Shown here one piece after another: positions 38,277 through 47,535 of a DNA stretch of 64,000 bases. A program made the position numbers and the translations under genes. This DNA is from Actinomyces procaprae (GTDB taxonomy: Bacteria; Actinomycetota; Actinomycetes; Actinomycetales; Actinomycetaceae): the NCBI RefSeq assembly GCF_004798665.1, contig NZ_CP039292.1, positions 2,356,001-2,420,000 on the forward strand, given 5' to 3'. The notes beneath the pieces were generated by a model that was not told the DNA's origin, searched no databases, and worked only from the letters and a program-made list of their open reading frames with translations. Each line of letters begins with the position of its first letter. The stretch's first letter is position 1.

Positions 38277-38465
38277 GTGGGGGTCCCCTTCTCCGGTGGC
38301 TGTTCACCGGAGAGTCTGTCACACACTGACACGGTGTCTGCTCCCTTGGCCGCCGCACTCTGAGAAGGTGCTCACCCGGCGGCGCCATTGCGTGGCGTGT
38401 ACGGGAAGAGCCCGGTAGCGTCTAGGCACTGGTCCCGCCTGCCCGCTGACATGGAAGAAGAGCCG

Positions 38466-39236
38466 ATGAGCGCCGTCCACGCTGCACGCACCGTCTCCGT
38501 GTTCGGCTCGTGCGTAAGCAGGGACACGGTTGAGGTGCTGCGCCGGCAGGGCTGGCGGGTCGGCGCGTACGTGGCGCGCCAGTCCCTGCTGTCGGCGGGA
38601 TCACGCATTCCGGAGGGCACCCTCGACCTGAACAGGTTCGACTCCGCCTTCGTCAGGCGCGTGCATGCCGAGGACCTGGCCGGTGACCGCAGCTCTCGGC
38701 TTGCGGCCACGGCGGCGCGCACGGACGTGCTGCTGTGGGACATCGTTGATGAGCGCCTGGGGGTGCTGGAACTGCCCGACGGCAAGGTGCTCACCCGCAC
38801 CACCGAGGGTCTGACCGCAGGACTGTATGACTCGTTGGCCGGCGCCCGCCTGCTGGAGTTCGGCTCGGATGAGCACTTCGAGCGGTGGGAGGCGACGCTG
38901 CCGGCGTGGCGGGCGGAGCTGGCCGAGCTGGGCCTGCTCGACCGGACGCTGCTGCTGCAGACGGCGTGGGCGATCGTGGATGAGGACGGGGAGAAGACCC
39001 CGACGTCGTGGGGCGTGGGCGCGCTGGAGGCGAACTGGTTCGCCCAGCGTTACTACCAGGCCGCAGCCAGGGCAACGGGGATACGCGTGCTGCACCTGCC
39101 GGACGAGCTGACCCTCGCGGGCACCCACCACACCTGGGGGCCGGCACCGTTCCACTACCAGGACGCGGCCTACACGTGGCTGGCGGACCGGATCAACCGC
39201 TTCGCGGCAGAGGTCTGCGCACCGAGCGGAGCCTGA
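38466..39236 (+). CDS. DUF6270 family protein
   Basis: A 256-residue protein. ATG 38466 is chosen because the sequence upstream of it (from 38388) is not conserved in type; ATG 38451 is a minor alternative. The protein starts TVSVFGSCVSRDTVEVL, the GSCVSRD box that names DUF6270, and has AYVARQSLLSAG, LLWDIVDERLGVL, FEVR-like turns, and LLLQTAWAIVDEDG, then GTHHTWGPAPFHYQDAAYTW at the C-terminus. Such proteins resemble SGNH-type esterases and often lie in surface polysaccharide loci. No signal peptide, so it acts inside the cell. A role in glycan decoration is inference. It precedes the epimerase gene by about 150 bp. Confidence 0.75.
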   Translation: MSAVHAARTVSVFGSCVSRDTVEVLRRQGWRVGAYVARQSLLSAGSRIPEGTLDLNRFDSAFVRRVHAEDLAGDRSSRLAATAARTDVLLWDIVDERLGVLELPDGKVLTRTTEGLTAGLYDSLAGARLLEFGSDEHFERWEATLPAWRAELAELGLLDRTLLLQTAWAIVDEDGEKTPTSWGVGALEANWFAQRYYQAAARATGIRVLHLPDELTLAGTHHTWGPAPFHYQDAAYTWLADRINRFAAEVCAPSGA

Positions 39237-39387
39237 CGCCTTTCCCCGAGCCCGGCCCACCGCCTTGGTAACGTTCCGGCAGCGCGAGTAGATACGGTGC
39301 GGTAGAGGTTAGACCACACGCTATCCTTTGAAACGACTTTGTCAGAGAGTCCCCTCTCTGGCAGCAGAGTTCCCACTAGGAGTACCC

Positions 39388-40575
39388 GTGCCGAAGAACG
39401 TCATGGTCGTTTACGGCACACGTCCCGAGGCGATCAAACTGGCGCCGGTCATCCGGGGGCTGCGCGAGCACGCGCGACTGAATCCAGTCCTCGTCTCCAC
39501 CGGACAGCACCGGGAGATGCTGGAGCAGGTCAGTGAGATCTTCGGGCTCGCCCCGGACCATGACATCGACGTCTTCGAGGCCGGGCAGAACCTGAACACG
39601 CTCAGCGCGAAGATCTTCGCCCGGCTGGACCCCGTGCTCGAACACGTCAGCCCGGACGCGGTCCTGGTGCAGGGTGATACGACGACAGTCGCCGCCGCCG
39701 CGCTGGCGGCCTTCTACCGGCGCGTGCCGGTGGTGCACCTGGAGGCGGGGCTGCGCTCCGGCGACCTCGCCTCCCCCTTCCCCGAGGAGGCCAACCGGCG
39801 GGTCACCACGCAGCTGACCGCGCTGCACCTGGCACCGACGCCGCGCTCGCGGGCGCACCTGCTGCGCGAGGGCGTGGACCCGGAAACCGTTGTGGTCACC
39901 GGAAACACGGTGATCGATGCGCTGCTGCGCGCCCGGAGCCGGAACACGCCTCCCGTCGACGCCCGCCTGCGCGAGGCCGTCGCCCAGCACCGCCCGCTCA
40001 TACTGGTCACTGCCCACCGGCGTGAGAACTGGGGCGAGGCCATGGTGGAGGTCGGGCGCGCGCTGGCCCGCCTGGCCACCCGCTATCCGGAGCACCTGAT
40101 CGTGCTGCCGGCGCACCGCAATCCGCTGGTGCGCGAGGCGCTGGAGCAGCATGCGGCGGGGGCGGACAACGTGCTGTTCACGGAGCCGTTGTCCTATGGG
40201 GAGTTCACGACCGTCATGGGGGCGGCGCAGATCGTGCTGACGGACTCCGGCGGCGTGCAGGAGGAGGCCCCGAGCCTCGGCAAGCCGGTGCTGGTGATGC
40301 GGGAGAACACTGAGCGCCCCGAAGGCGTGGACGCCGGCACCGTCCGCCTGGTCGGCACGGCTGAGGACCGCCTGGTGGCGGAGGTATCCGCCTTGCTCGA
40401 CTCCCCCGACCTGTATCAGCAGATGGCTCACGCCGCCAACCCCTACGGCGACGGCCATGCCTCCGAGCGCGCGGTGGCGGCGATCGCCGCGCTGCTGGGA
40501 GTTGGCGAGCGCCTACCAGACTTCCGTCCCGTCGTATCACGTCCCACCGATCACCTGAGGTCAGTATCACTGTGA
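39388..40575 (+). CDS. wecB: UDP-N-acetylglucosamine 2-epimerase (non-hydrolysing)
   Basis: A 395-residue protein. GTG 39388 has an aggag site 6 bases upstream and starts exactly at the family N-terminus (KNVMVVYGTRPEAIKLAPVI); the longer frame from 39328 would add an unlikely leader. The enzyme interconverts UDP-GlcNAc and UDP-ManNAc, the latter a substrate for teichoic-acid linkage units and capsules. Motifs: VLVSTGQHREML, LVQGDTTTVAAAALAAFY, VHLEAGLRSGDLASPFPEEANR, VTGNTVIDAL, LVTAHRRENWGE, DSGGVQEEAPSLGKPVLVMRENTERPEG. It is first in a coupled rightward operon: its stop overlaps the GTG of the next gene. Confidence 0.95.
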   Translation: MPKNVMVVYGTRPEAIKLAPVIRGLREHARLNPVLVSTGQHREMLEQVSEIFGLAPDHDIDVFEAGQNLNTLSAKIFARLDPVLEHVSPDAVLVQGDTTTVAAAALAAFYRRVPVVHLEAGLRSGDLASPFPEEANRRVTTQLTALHLAPTPRSRAHLLREGVDPETVVVTGNTVIDALLRARSRNTPPVDARLREAVAQHRPLILVTAHRRENWGEAMVEVGRALARLATRYPEHLIVLPAHRNPLVREALEQHAAGADNVLFTEPLSYGEFTTVMGAAQIVLTDSGGVQEEAPSLGKPVLVMRENTERPEGVDAGTVRLVGTAEDRLVAEVSALLDSPDLYQQMAHAANPYGDGHASERAVAAIAALLGVGERLPDFRPVVSRPTDHLRSVSL

Positions 40576-42590
40576 ACGCCCTGAACTCGTCCCCCTCCTC
40601 GTCAGGATCGCAGCCGGAGGCCGTCTCCGCGGCCGGCGCCCAGCCCGATGCCGCCGCCCAGCCCGATGCCGGCGCCCAGCCCGATGCCGGCGCCCAGCCC
40701 GATGCCGCCGCCCCGCCAGATCTGCGTGAGTCCTGGCCGACGACGGACATCGGCGGCTCGCGCCTGCACCTGCCCCAGGGGTCGATCCCGGCCCTCGACT
40801 GCGCCATGTGGGTGCTGGCGATTGCACTGGTCGTGTCCCTGAACGTCGCCCCCGGCTCCCGGGAGCCGGGCAGCGCCGCCGTCGGCTTCATGATCCTGCT
40901 CCCGGTGGTGCTGCAACTGCTGGCATGGGTGCTGTTCCTGCGTGGCCGAGCCCGGTTCGCGACCAGCGACGAGATCCCGCAGATCCTGATCACCGACGTG
41001 CTGGTTGCGGCGGTCCTGGTGGCGGTGTCCGCCCTGTCCCAGGGGGCGCTGCTGCCGCTCGACGCGGCGGCGGTCTCCGGAGCGGTGGCGCTCACCCTGC
41101 ACCTGGCGGCGCGGTGGCTCTTCCAGCGCTTCGTGGCGTGGCGGCACCGCCCGCAGGCGCACCGCACCCGGCGCACGATCGTGCTCGGTGCCGGCTACGG
41201 CGGGGTGCAGGCGATAAGCCTGATGCAGCAGGATCAGGAGGGTGTCTTCACGCCGGTGGGCATCTTGGACGACGACCCGTCCAAGCGCCACCTGCGCATC
41301 AGCGGCGTGCGCGTGCTCGGGCCGTGGGAGGCGCTCGGGCAAGTGGCCAACGAGACCCGCGCGGACCAGGTCCTGCTGGCGGTTCCCTCCGCCGGCCCGG
41401 ACAAGGTCGACGAGGTCGTGGAGATGGCGCAGTCCCTCGGGCTGGAGATCCGCATCATGCCCTCCGTGACGGAGCTGGTCGACCGGGCGCCCTCATACCG
41501 CCCGGACGCCTCCCAGCTGCACTCGACCAATGTGTTCCGGCCCCCGCAGATCGCGGACCTGCTCGGGCGCCGCGAGATCGACACCGACGTCGATGCGATC
41601 GGCGCCTACCTCAGTGGCGAGCGGGTCCTGGTGACGGGTGCCGGCGGGTCGATCGGCTCCCAGCTGTGCCACGCCATTGCCCGCTACGAGCCGGACCGGC
41701 TGATCATGGTGGACCGGGACGACTCGGCCCTGCACGCGGTGCAGCTGTCGCTGGACGGCCAGGCCATGCTCGACTCCCCCGACCTGATTCTCGGCGACCT
41801 GCGCACCCCGGGGTTCATTCCGGCGCTGTTCGACGAGAACAGGCCGACCATCGTCTTCCACGCCGCCGCCCTCAAGCACGTGACCCTGACGGAGCGCTTC
41901 CCGGAGGAGGCGTTCCTGACGAATGTGGCCGCCACCCACGATCTGCTGATGGCGGCGGCGAGCCACGACGTGCGGCGCTTCATCAACATCTCCACGGACA
42001 AGGCCGCCGACCCGCAGTGCGTGCTCGGCTACTCCAAGCGGGTGGCGGAGCGGCTGACGGCGACGATCGGCCGCAGCCTGGCACCCGAGCGCCGCTTCAT
42101 GTCGGTCCGCTTCGGGAATGTGCTGGGGTCGCGCGGTTCGGCGCTGCTGACATTCGCCTCTCAGCTGGAGCGCGGACTGCCGCTGACGATCACGGACCCG
42201 AGCATGGAGCGCTTCTTCATGAGTGTGGATGAGGCCTGCCAGCTGGTTCTGCAAGCGGGTGTGCTCGGCCGCTCGGGCGAGGTCCTGGTGCTGGACATGG
42301 GCAAGCCCCACAACATTGAGGAGATCGCGCGGCGCTTCGCCACCCTGATGGGGCACCCCGACGCCCAGGTCACCTACACGCGCGTGCGTCCGGGAGAGAA
42401 GCTCACCGAGGAGCTGTTCGGCCGGGGCGAGGAGGATGTGCGCCCCAATCACCCGCTGATCTCGCAGACCTCCGTTCCGCCGTTCCCGATGGAGAAGCTG
42501 GACGCGATCGCAGACCTGAGCGAACGCGCCCGTTGGGGTCAGCACGGTGCCCTGGTACGCCGCTGGATGGAAGCGGAGAGCGGGGCATGA
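40572..42590 (+). CDS. Membrane-bound nucleotide-sugar dehydratase (CapD/WbpM-like)
   Basis: A 672-residue protein starting at GTG 40572 inside the epimerase stop. The N-terminal 50 residues hold four AQPDA(A/G) hexapeptide repeats. Four hydrophobic helices follow (CAMWVLAIALVVSLNVA, AVGFMILLPVVLQLLAWVLFL, ILITDVLVAAVLVAVSALS, AVSGAVALTLHLAARWLF). A Rossmann-like domain (TIVLGAGYGGVQAISLM) precedes the SDR catalytic domain at about residue 350: VTGAGGSIGSQLC for NAD(P), DLILGDLRTP, INISTDKAADPQCVLGYSKRVAE with the Ser/Tyr/Lys site. Members convert UDP-GlcNAc to the 4-keto-6-deoxy sugar. Product identity is not determined. Coupled to the following gene. Confidence 0.9.
   Translation: MNALNSSPSSSGSQPEAVSAAGAQPDAAAQPDAGAQPDAGAQPDAAAPPDLRESWPTTDIGGSRLHLPQGSIPALDCAMWVLAIALVVSLNVAPGSREPGSAAVGFMILLPVVLQLLAWVLFLRGRARFATSDEIPQILITDVLVAAVLVAVSALSQGALLPLDAAAVSGAVALTLHLAARWLFQRFVAWRHRPQAHRTRRTIVLGAGYGGVQAISLMQQDQEGVFTPVGILDDDPSKRHLRISGVRVLGPWEALGQVANETRADQVLLAVPSAGPDKVDEVVEMAQSLGLEIRIMPSVTELVDRAPSYRPDASQLHSTNVFRPPQIADLLGRREIDTDVDAIGAYLSGERVLVTGAGGSIGSQLCHAIARYEPDRLIMVDRDDSALHAVQLSLDGQAMLDSPDLILGDLRTPGFIPALFDENRPTIVFHAAALKHVTLTERFPEEAFLTNVAATHDLLMAAASHDVRRFINISTDKAADPQCVLGYSKRVAERLTATIGRSLAPERRFMSVRFGNVLGSRGSALLTFASQLERGLPLTITDPSMERFFMSVDEACQLVLQAGVLGRSGEVLVLDMGKPHNIEEIARRFATLMGHPDAQVTYTRVRPGEKLTEELFGRGEEDVRPNHPLISQTSVPPFPMEKLDAIADLSERARWGQHGALVRRWMEAESGA
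40638..40709 (+). repeat. Four in-frame 18-bp tandem repeats in the dehydratase gene
   Basis: Units GCCCAGCCCGATGCCGCC or ...GGC start at 40638, 40656, 40674 and 40692 and encode AQPDAA, AQPDAG, AQPDAG, AQPDAA before the first membrane helix. Copy number changes would keep the frame. Confidence 0.85.
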
Positions 42591-43624
42591 CACTTGCCCT
42601 CGTCCTCGGCTTCCTGGCCGCCGCGGCAGCAGCGGCGCTGGCCACGCCGGCGCTCATTCCGATGCTGCGCCGCGCCCAGGTTGTCGACATCCCGGTGGGC
42701 CGCTCGCTGCATTCGGCGCCGACGCCGCGCGGCGGCGGGCTGGCGGTAGTGCTCGGCGCGGTTGTGGTGATGGGGGTGGCGCCCCTGGTCGCCTGGCACC
42801 GGGTCGGGCTGACCCACCTGTCCACCCGCTTCAGCGTGATCATGCTGGGCTTGGTGACGATTCTGGCCTTCGCGATCGTGGGTCTGCTCGAGGACCTGTT
42901 CTCGCTGTCCACCCAGTCACGCCTGTGCATGCAACTGGCGGTGGGACTGCTGCTGGGCATTGCGGCCACGGCGCAGGCGGGGGCGAACCCGTGGGTGGCG
43001 GTGCCGGTGGCAGTGTGCGCGGCCGGCGTGGTCAACGCCACCAACTTCATGGACGGCGCGAACGGGCTGGCGTCAGGGCACGCGGTGGTGACCGGCCTGT
43101 GGTTCGTGGCGGTCTCCCTCCTGCACCCGGTTCCGGGACTGGGCTTCGTAATGATCGCGGTGTCCGGTGCCGCCGCCGGCTTCCTGCCCTTCAACGCGCC
43201 TCGCGCCCGCGTGTTCCTGGGAGACTCGGGCTCGTACGCGCTGGGTGGCGCCTGGGCCTTCGCCGCGACGATGTGCCTGGCCACCGGAGTGCCGACCAGC
43301 GCCGCGGTAGCACCCTTGCTGGTGCTGGTTGCCGACACCGGCTTCACCCTGATGATGCGAGTGCGCACCGGGCAGCGCTGGTACGAGCCACACAAGCTGC
43401 ACGTATATCAGCGGCTGGTGACCTTCGGCTGGCCGCACTGGGCAGTTGCCCTACTGGTTGCCGGCACGGCCGCGCTCTGCTCGGCGCTGGCGTGGGCGGG
43501 TCTGGCAGTGAGCCGGCAGTCGTTCGCCTGGGGGCTGATTCTCGCCGTGTTGACCGGATACCTGTACCTGCCGCTGGCGGTCGGCGCCGGCGACCCGTTC
43601 CGCACGCTCCGGCCGGTGAGGTGA
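42587..43624 (+). CDS. Undecaprenyl-phosphate sugar-1-phosphate transferase (WecA/MraY-like)
   Basis: A 345-residue polytopic protein. ATG 42587 overlaps the previous stop. The enzyme links a sugar-1-phosphate from a UDP-sugar to the lipid carrier at the inner membrane face, starting glycan synthesis. Motifs are clear: VDIPVGRSLHSAPTPRGGGLAVVL, IVGLLEDLFSLSTQSRL (the Asp region), VNATNFMDGANGLASGHAVV with N and DG residues, and RVFLGDSGSYALGGAWAF. Nine to ten hydrophobic helices are predicted. The final helix pair ends in GVYLPLAV-like text. Either GlcNAc or a 4-keto sugar derivative from the neighbouring dehydratase could be the substrate. Confidence 0.9.
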   Translation: MTLALVLGFLAAAAAAALATPALIPMLRRAQVVDIPVGRSLHSAPTPRGGGLAVVLGAVVVMGVAPLVAWHRVGLTHLSTRFSVIMLGLVTILAFAIVGLLEDLFSLSTQSRLCMQLAVGLLLGIAATAQAGANPWVAVPVAVCAAGVVNATNFMDGANGLASGHAVVTGLWFVAVSLLHPVPGLGFVMIAVSGAAAGFLPFNAPRARVFLGDSGSYALGGAWAFAATMCLATGVPTSAAVAPLLVLVADTGFTLMMRVRTGQRWYEPHKLHVYQRLVTFGWPHWAVALLVAGTAALCSALAWAGLAVSRQSFAWGLILAVLTGYLYLPLAVGAGDPFRTLRPVR

Positions 43625-43629
43625 GTGCC

Positions 43630-44871
43630 ATGAGGATCCTGCTGCTGACCCACTACTGGGCACCGGAGACGGGGGCGCCGCAGAAGCGCTGGAGCTGGCT
43701 CGCCCGCGGCCTGGTGGAGCGGGGGCATGAGCTGGCCGTGCTCACCCCGGCCCCGCACTACCCGGCCGGGCGCCTGCTCGACGCCGACCCGCGCCACGCG
43801 CCCGGCGCGGTTCACCGGGATGCCTCGGGCGCGATGATTCACCGCACCGCATTCCGCCCCTACGACGCCGGCCTGGGGGGCAGGGGCGCGGATCAGGCGG
43901 TGGCTGCGGCCGACGCCCTGCGGCTGGGGCTGCGGCGCTTCTCCGGTTCACGCCGCCCCGACGTCGTCGTCGGCTCGGTGCCCGGCCTGCCGACGCTGCC
44001 TGCGGCCCTGGCACTGGGACGTGCACTGCGGCGCCCGGTGGTTGCCGAGCTGCGTGACGCCTGGCCCGACATCCTGGACTCCGCCTCGAGCTGGGCCGGC
44101 GGGGACCGTCCCGGGGTGCGGCGTCGGGCGGTCAGGGCGGTACGCGGGGCGGTTCCGCCGGTGATCACCCGGCTGGAGCGCGACGCCGACGCCGTGGTGA
44201 CCACCACGGACTCCTTCGCCGCGGCACTGCGTGAGCGGGGCCTGGACCGCGTGGTTACCGTGCGCAACACCGCGGCCGCCTCGGTGCCGGCGCCGCCGGT
44301 GCCGGTTGCGAGGGACGACGGCGCCCTGCACGTGCTGTACCTGGGCACGGTGGGCCGGGCGCAGGGGATGGTCGGCGCGGTACGGGCCGCCGCCGTGGCC
44401 GCCCGGCGGGGTGCTCCGGTGGTGCTCCGGATCGTCGGTGACGGCGCACAGGCCGTGGCCGTGCGTGAGGAGGCGCGTCGGCTGGGGGCCCCGGTGGAGG
44501 TCCTCGCCCCGGTGCCTGCGGATACTGTGCATGAGCAGTATGCGTGGGCGGACACGGTGCTGGTGTCCTTGCAGGACTGGCCGGCGATGGCGCTGACGGT
44601 CCCGTCCAAGCTGTACGAGGTAATGGCCACGGGCCGGCACGTCAGCGGTGCGGTTGCGGGTGAGGCCGCGGCGATTGTGCGCGCGGCGGGCGCGGGCGAC
44701 GTCGTCGCCCCGCAGGATCCGGAGGCGCTGGCCGAATTGTGGACGGCGCTGGCCGCCGACCGCTCCCGCCTGTCCCCCACAGGCGGCATGGGCTGGCTGA
44801 GGACGCACGCCGACGGGCCCACCCTGGTGTCACGCTATGAGTCGCTCCTGGAAGGGGTTGCCGGTGCTTGA
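43630..44871 (+). CDS. GT4 glycosyltransferase (WbuB-like)
   Basis: A 413-residue protein. ATG 43630 (MRILLLTHYWAPETGAPQKR) follows gaggtgag; GTG 43621 overlapping the previous stop is an alternative. Both GT-B domains are visible: N-terminal (ELAVLTPAPHYPAGRLL, VVVGSVPGLPTLPAALALGR, VVAELRDAWPDIL) and C-terminal (LHVLYLGTVGRAQGMVGAV, PVVLRIVGDGAQAVAVRE, PVPADTVHEQYAWADTVLVSLQDWPAMALTVPSKLYEVMATGRH). The DAWPD and SKxYExMATG features match WbuB-type enzymes acting on lipid-linked glycans. It overlaps the following gene by eight bases. Confidence 0.88.
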   Translation: MRILLLTHYWAPETGAPQKRWSWLARGLVERGHELAVLTPAPHYPAGRLLDADPRHAPGAVHRDASGAMIHRTAFRPYDAGLGGRGADQAVAAADALRLGLRRFSGSRRPDVVVGSVPGLPTLPAALALGRALRRPVVAELRDAWPDILDSASSWAGGDRPGVRRRAVRAVRGAVPPVITRLERDADAVVTTTDSFAAALRERGLDRVVTVRNTAAASVPAPPVPVARDDGALHVLYLGTVGRAQGMVGAVRAAAVAARRGAPVVLRIVGDGAQAVAVREEARRLGAPVEVLAPVPADTVHEQYAWADTVLVSLQDWPAMALTVPSKLYEVMATGRHVSGAVAGEAAAIVRAAGAGDVVAPQDPEALAELWTALAADRSRLSPTGGMGWLRTHADGPTLVSRYESLLEGVAGA

Positions 44872-46609
44872 TGCTCAACGCCTACGGAATCTGCGCCTGC
44901 TGGCGAATACGACCGCCCGGCACCTGGCAGAGGACCCGCTGCTGCTGGCGGTGCAGTCGGCCCGTCGGCTCCCGCCTGCGACGCGGGGCCGCCTGGCGCA
45001 GGCGGTGGGGGCCGGTGCGGGCCACGACTCGATGCGGCTGGCGCTGGGCGCCTTCCTCGCCGACCAGCCCGCCCAGGCGAGGCGGGCGCTGGAGACGGCG
45101 GAGCCGCGCACTGCGGCGGGCCGGAGGCTGGCGTTGGAGCTGGCGGTCCAGCTCGGCCGGGTCTCCCCCGACGCCGCAGCACTGCTGCCGCCGACTGTGC
45201 TAGCCCGGGAGCTGTGGTCCCGGGGACGGCTGCATGAGGCGGTGGCGGCGCTCGAAGGCGTGCGCGGAGCGCAGGCCCAGCGTGCGCGGCTGCGCTCACA
45301 GCTGGCAACGATGAGCCCGGGTTTCATGCTCCCGCCCGTGTCCCCGTCGCCCGCCTGGGCCGGACCGGACAAGGACGGTGCGGTGCGGGTACTGCACGTG
45401 CTAACCAATTCCTTCCCGGGTACCCAGTCCGGATACGCGGTGCGCTCGCATGCGGTGCTGGGCGCGCAGCGCAGTGCCGGGATCGAGGTGCGCGCGGTGA
45501 CCCGGATCGGGTATCCGGTAACGGTGGGGCTGGTCGGTGCGGACGGCGAGGACGTGGTGGATGGGATCACCTACCGGCGGCTGCTGCCGCCCAGCCTGGC
45601 GCCGACGCCGGCGGCACGGCTGGTGCAGACGACCCGCCTGCTCGCGCATGAGGTGGAGGCGTTTCGCCCGCACGTGCTGCACACGACCACGAACTTCCAG
45701 AACGCGCTGGTTACGCGCGCCGTGGCCCAGTCCTACGGGCTGGCGTGGGTGTATGAGATGCGCGGGGTCCTGGAGCAGACCTGGGTGGCTTCCCGCCCGG
45801 TGGAGCAGCAGGAGCAGGCCCTGGCCTCGGAGCGCTTCGGCCTGCTGCACGACAAGGAGACCGAGATGGCGCTGGCGGCCGACGCCGTCGTCGTCCTCTC
45901 GGAGGTTCAGCGCGCGGATCTGATCGCTCGCGGAGTGCCGGAGGCCAGGATCCGGATCGTGCCGAACGCGGTTGATGACGCCGTGCTGTCGGTGCCGACT
46001 GTTGCGGGGGCCGACGCCCGGGCGGCGCTGGGGCTGCCACGCGAGGGCTTTTGGGTGGGCAGTGTCTCCTCCCTGGTGGAGTATGAGGGCTTCGACCTGC
46101 TGCTGGAGGCGGTTGCCCGATGCCGTGCGCAGGGTGTGGATGTGCGCTGCCTGCTGGTGGGCGACGGGGTGAGCCGTCCGGGGTTGGAGGCCCGGACGGC
46201 GCAGCTGGGGCTGGGTCCGGACACGTGCGTACTACCGGGGCGGGTGCCGCCGCGCGACGCCATCTCCTGGTACCAGGCGCTGGACCTGTTCTGCGTACCG
46301 CGCCGGGACACGCCCGTGTGCCGCTCGGTGACACCGATCAAGCCCTTCACCGCAATGGCACTGGGCCGCCAGGTACTGGTCTCCGACCTGCCGGCCCTGC
46401 GGGAAGTGGCTGCCCGCGGCACGGGGAGCCTGTTCCCCGCGGAAGACGTAGTGGCCCTGGCCACTGCGCTTGCCTCCGCGAGTCGTTCTGAGGATTCGGG
46501 CAATGTTGCCGTTCACGGGCACAATGGTGCCCGCACTGCCCCTGCCGACCTACCCACTTGGAGCCAGAACGGCTCGGTCTATGGCGCAATGTATGAGGAG
46601 TTGAGGTGA
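44864..46609 (+). CDS. GT4 glycosyltransferase with helical N-terminal extension
   Basis: A 581-residue protein from GTG 44864 (aaggggtt upstream). The first about 150 residues are Ala/Leu/Arg-rich and helical, TPR-like in repeats but not a clear TPR. The GT4 domain begins near 180: VRVLHVLTNSFPGTQSGYAVRSHAVL, HVLHTTTNFQNALV, AWVYEMRGVLEQTWVAS, FGLLHDKETEMALAADAVVVLSEV, then VGSVSSLVEYEGFDLLLEAVARC, CVLPGRVPPRDAISWYQALDLFCVPR, TPIKPFTAMALGRQVLVSDLPAL with the C-terminal nucleotide-binding Glu/Lys region. The stop is followed at once by the ABC permease, with a GTGA overlap. Sugar specificity unknown. Confidence 0.87.
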   Translation: MLDAQRLRNLRLLANTTARHLAEDPLLLAVQSARRLPPATRGRLAQAVGAGAGHDSMRLALGAFLADQPAQARRALETAEPRTAAGRRLALELAVQLGRVSPDAAALLPPTVLARELWSRGRLHEAVAALEGVRGAQAQRARLRSQLATMSPGFMLPPVSPSPAWAGPDKDGAVRVLHVLTNSFPGTQSGYAVRSHAVLGAQRSAGIEVRAVTRIGYPVTVGLVGADGEDVVDGITYRRLLPPSLAPTPAARLVQTTRLLAHEVEAFRPHVLHTTTNFQNALVTRAVAQSYGLAWVYEMRGVLEQTWVASRPVEQQEQALASERFGLLHDKETEMALAADAVVVLSEVQRADLIARGVPEARIRIVPNAVDDAVLSVPTVAGADARAALGLPREGFWVGSVSSLVEYEGFDLLLEAVARCRAQGVDVRCLLVGDGVSRPGLEARTAQLGLGPDTCVLPGRVPPRDAISWYQALDLFCVPRRDTPVCRSVTPIKPFTAMALGRQVLVSDLPALREVAARGTGSLFPAEDVVALATALASASRSEDSGNVAVHGHNGARTAPADLPTWSQNGSVYGAMYEELR

Positions 46610-47535
46610 GCACACAGTCTCAGGAGCCGATGCCCATGACATGGCTTGATCACGCTTACGAGACCTACTACATGCGCAGTTCCCACGTAGTCTCCGACCG
46701 GCAGCTGCAGTCCCTGTCCCCCGTAGGGCTGCGACCGCCGTTGGGCAGGTACATCGCCCAACTGTGGCAGCGGCGGCACTTCATTTGGGCCGATGCCCGG
46801 GCCAAGGCGCTGGGCTCTCAGCGCGGCACTCTGCTCGGCAACGCCTGGCTGATCGTGAAGCCGATGCTGGACTCCCTCGTGTTCTTCATTATCTTCGGCA
46901 TGGTGCTGCAGACCTCCAGGGGGATTGAGAACTTCATCGGCTACCTGATCATCGGCGTCACTCTCTTCCCTCCCCTGCAACGTTCCATCACCGGCGGGGC
47001 ACTGGTGATCAGGAACGGCCGAAACATGATCCGGGGATTCTCCTTCCCCCGCGCGGTGCTCCCGATCTCCTACACGCTGCGCTCGGCCATCGACACGCTG
47101 CCGCCCATGGCGTCGGTGCTGATCCTGGTGATGGTCCTGCCCCCGCACGCCCTGCCCACGTGGCACTGGCTGCTGATAGTCCCCCTCTTTCTGCTGCAGT
47201 TCATGCTCGCCCTGGGGCTGACGTTCGTCGCCGCGCGTATCACCACCCTGCTGCCGGACATGCGCAACATCTGGCCGTTCCTCACTCAGTTCTGGTTCTA
47301 CGGATCCGGCGTGTTCTTCTCATACGAGCGCTTCATCAACCACCCGAAGGTGCTCGCGTTCATGGATGTCAACCCCGGATACCTGCTACTGACCATGTAC
47401 CGCAACTGCATCCTGTACAGCACCACGCCAGACCCACGATCCTGGGCACTGCTTGTTGCCTGGGCATGCGGCCTACTGATTGGCGGCTTCGTGTTCTTCT
47501 GGCAGAAGGAGGTGTCCTATGCCGTCGAGCGCTGA
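46606..47535 (+). CDS. ABC-2 type polysaccharide/teichoic acid export permease (Wzm/TagG-like)
   Basis: A 309-residue protein from GTG 46606, overlapping the upstream stop. Six hydrophobic segments are visible: LDSLVFFIIFGMVLQ, IENFIGYLIIGVTLFPPLQ, LRSAIDTLPPMASVLILVMVLPP, WLLIVPLFLLQFMLALGLTFVAARI, IWPFLTQFWFYGSGVFFS, and WALLVAWACGLLIGGFVFFW. The amphipathic cytosolic entry helix and LGNAWLIVKPMLDS gate region fit Wzm/TagG permeases, which pass lipid-linked polymers across the membrane. Pairs with the ATPase that follows. Confidence 0.9.
   Translation: MSTQSQEPMPMTWLDHAYETYYMRSSHVVSDRQLQSLSPVGLRPPLGRYIAQLWQRRHFIWADARAKALGSQRGTLLGNAWLIVKPMLDSLVFFIIFGMVLQTSRGIENFIGYLIIGVTLFPPLQRSITGGALVIRNGRNMIRGFSFPRAVLPISYTLRSAIDTLPPMASVLILVMVLPPHALPTWHWLLIVPLFLLQFMLALGLTFVAARITTLLPDMRNIWPFLTQFWFYGSGVFFSYERFINHPKVLAFMDVNPGYLLLTMYRNCILYSTTPDPRSWALLVAWACGLLIGGFVFFWQKEVSYAVER

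Noticed and set aside
37173..38363. 396-residue plus-strand frame opposite cimA
   Set aside because: Shadow of a strongly supported biosynthetic gene, no motifs.
39328..39387. Longer start for the 2-epimerase
   Set aside because: Adds residues that do not match the family N-terminus, while GTG 39388 has a ribosome site at correct distance.
42547..43620. Frame-1 extension in front of the WbuB-like GT4 gene
   Set aside because: It overlaps the complete WecA-like gene and contains Gly/Arg/Ala noise; the GT4 starts at 43621-43630.
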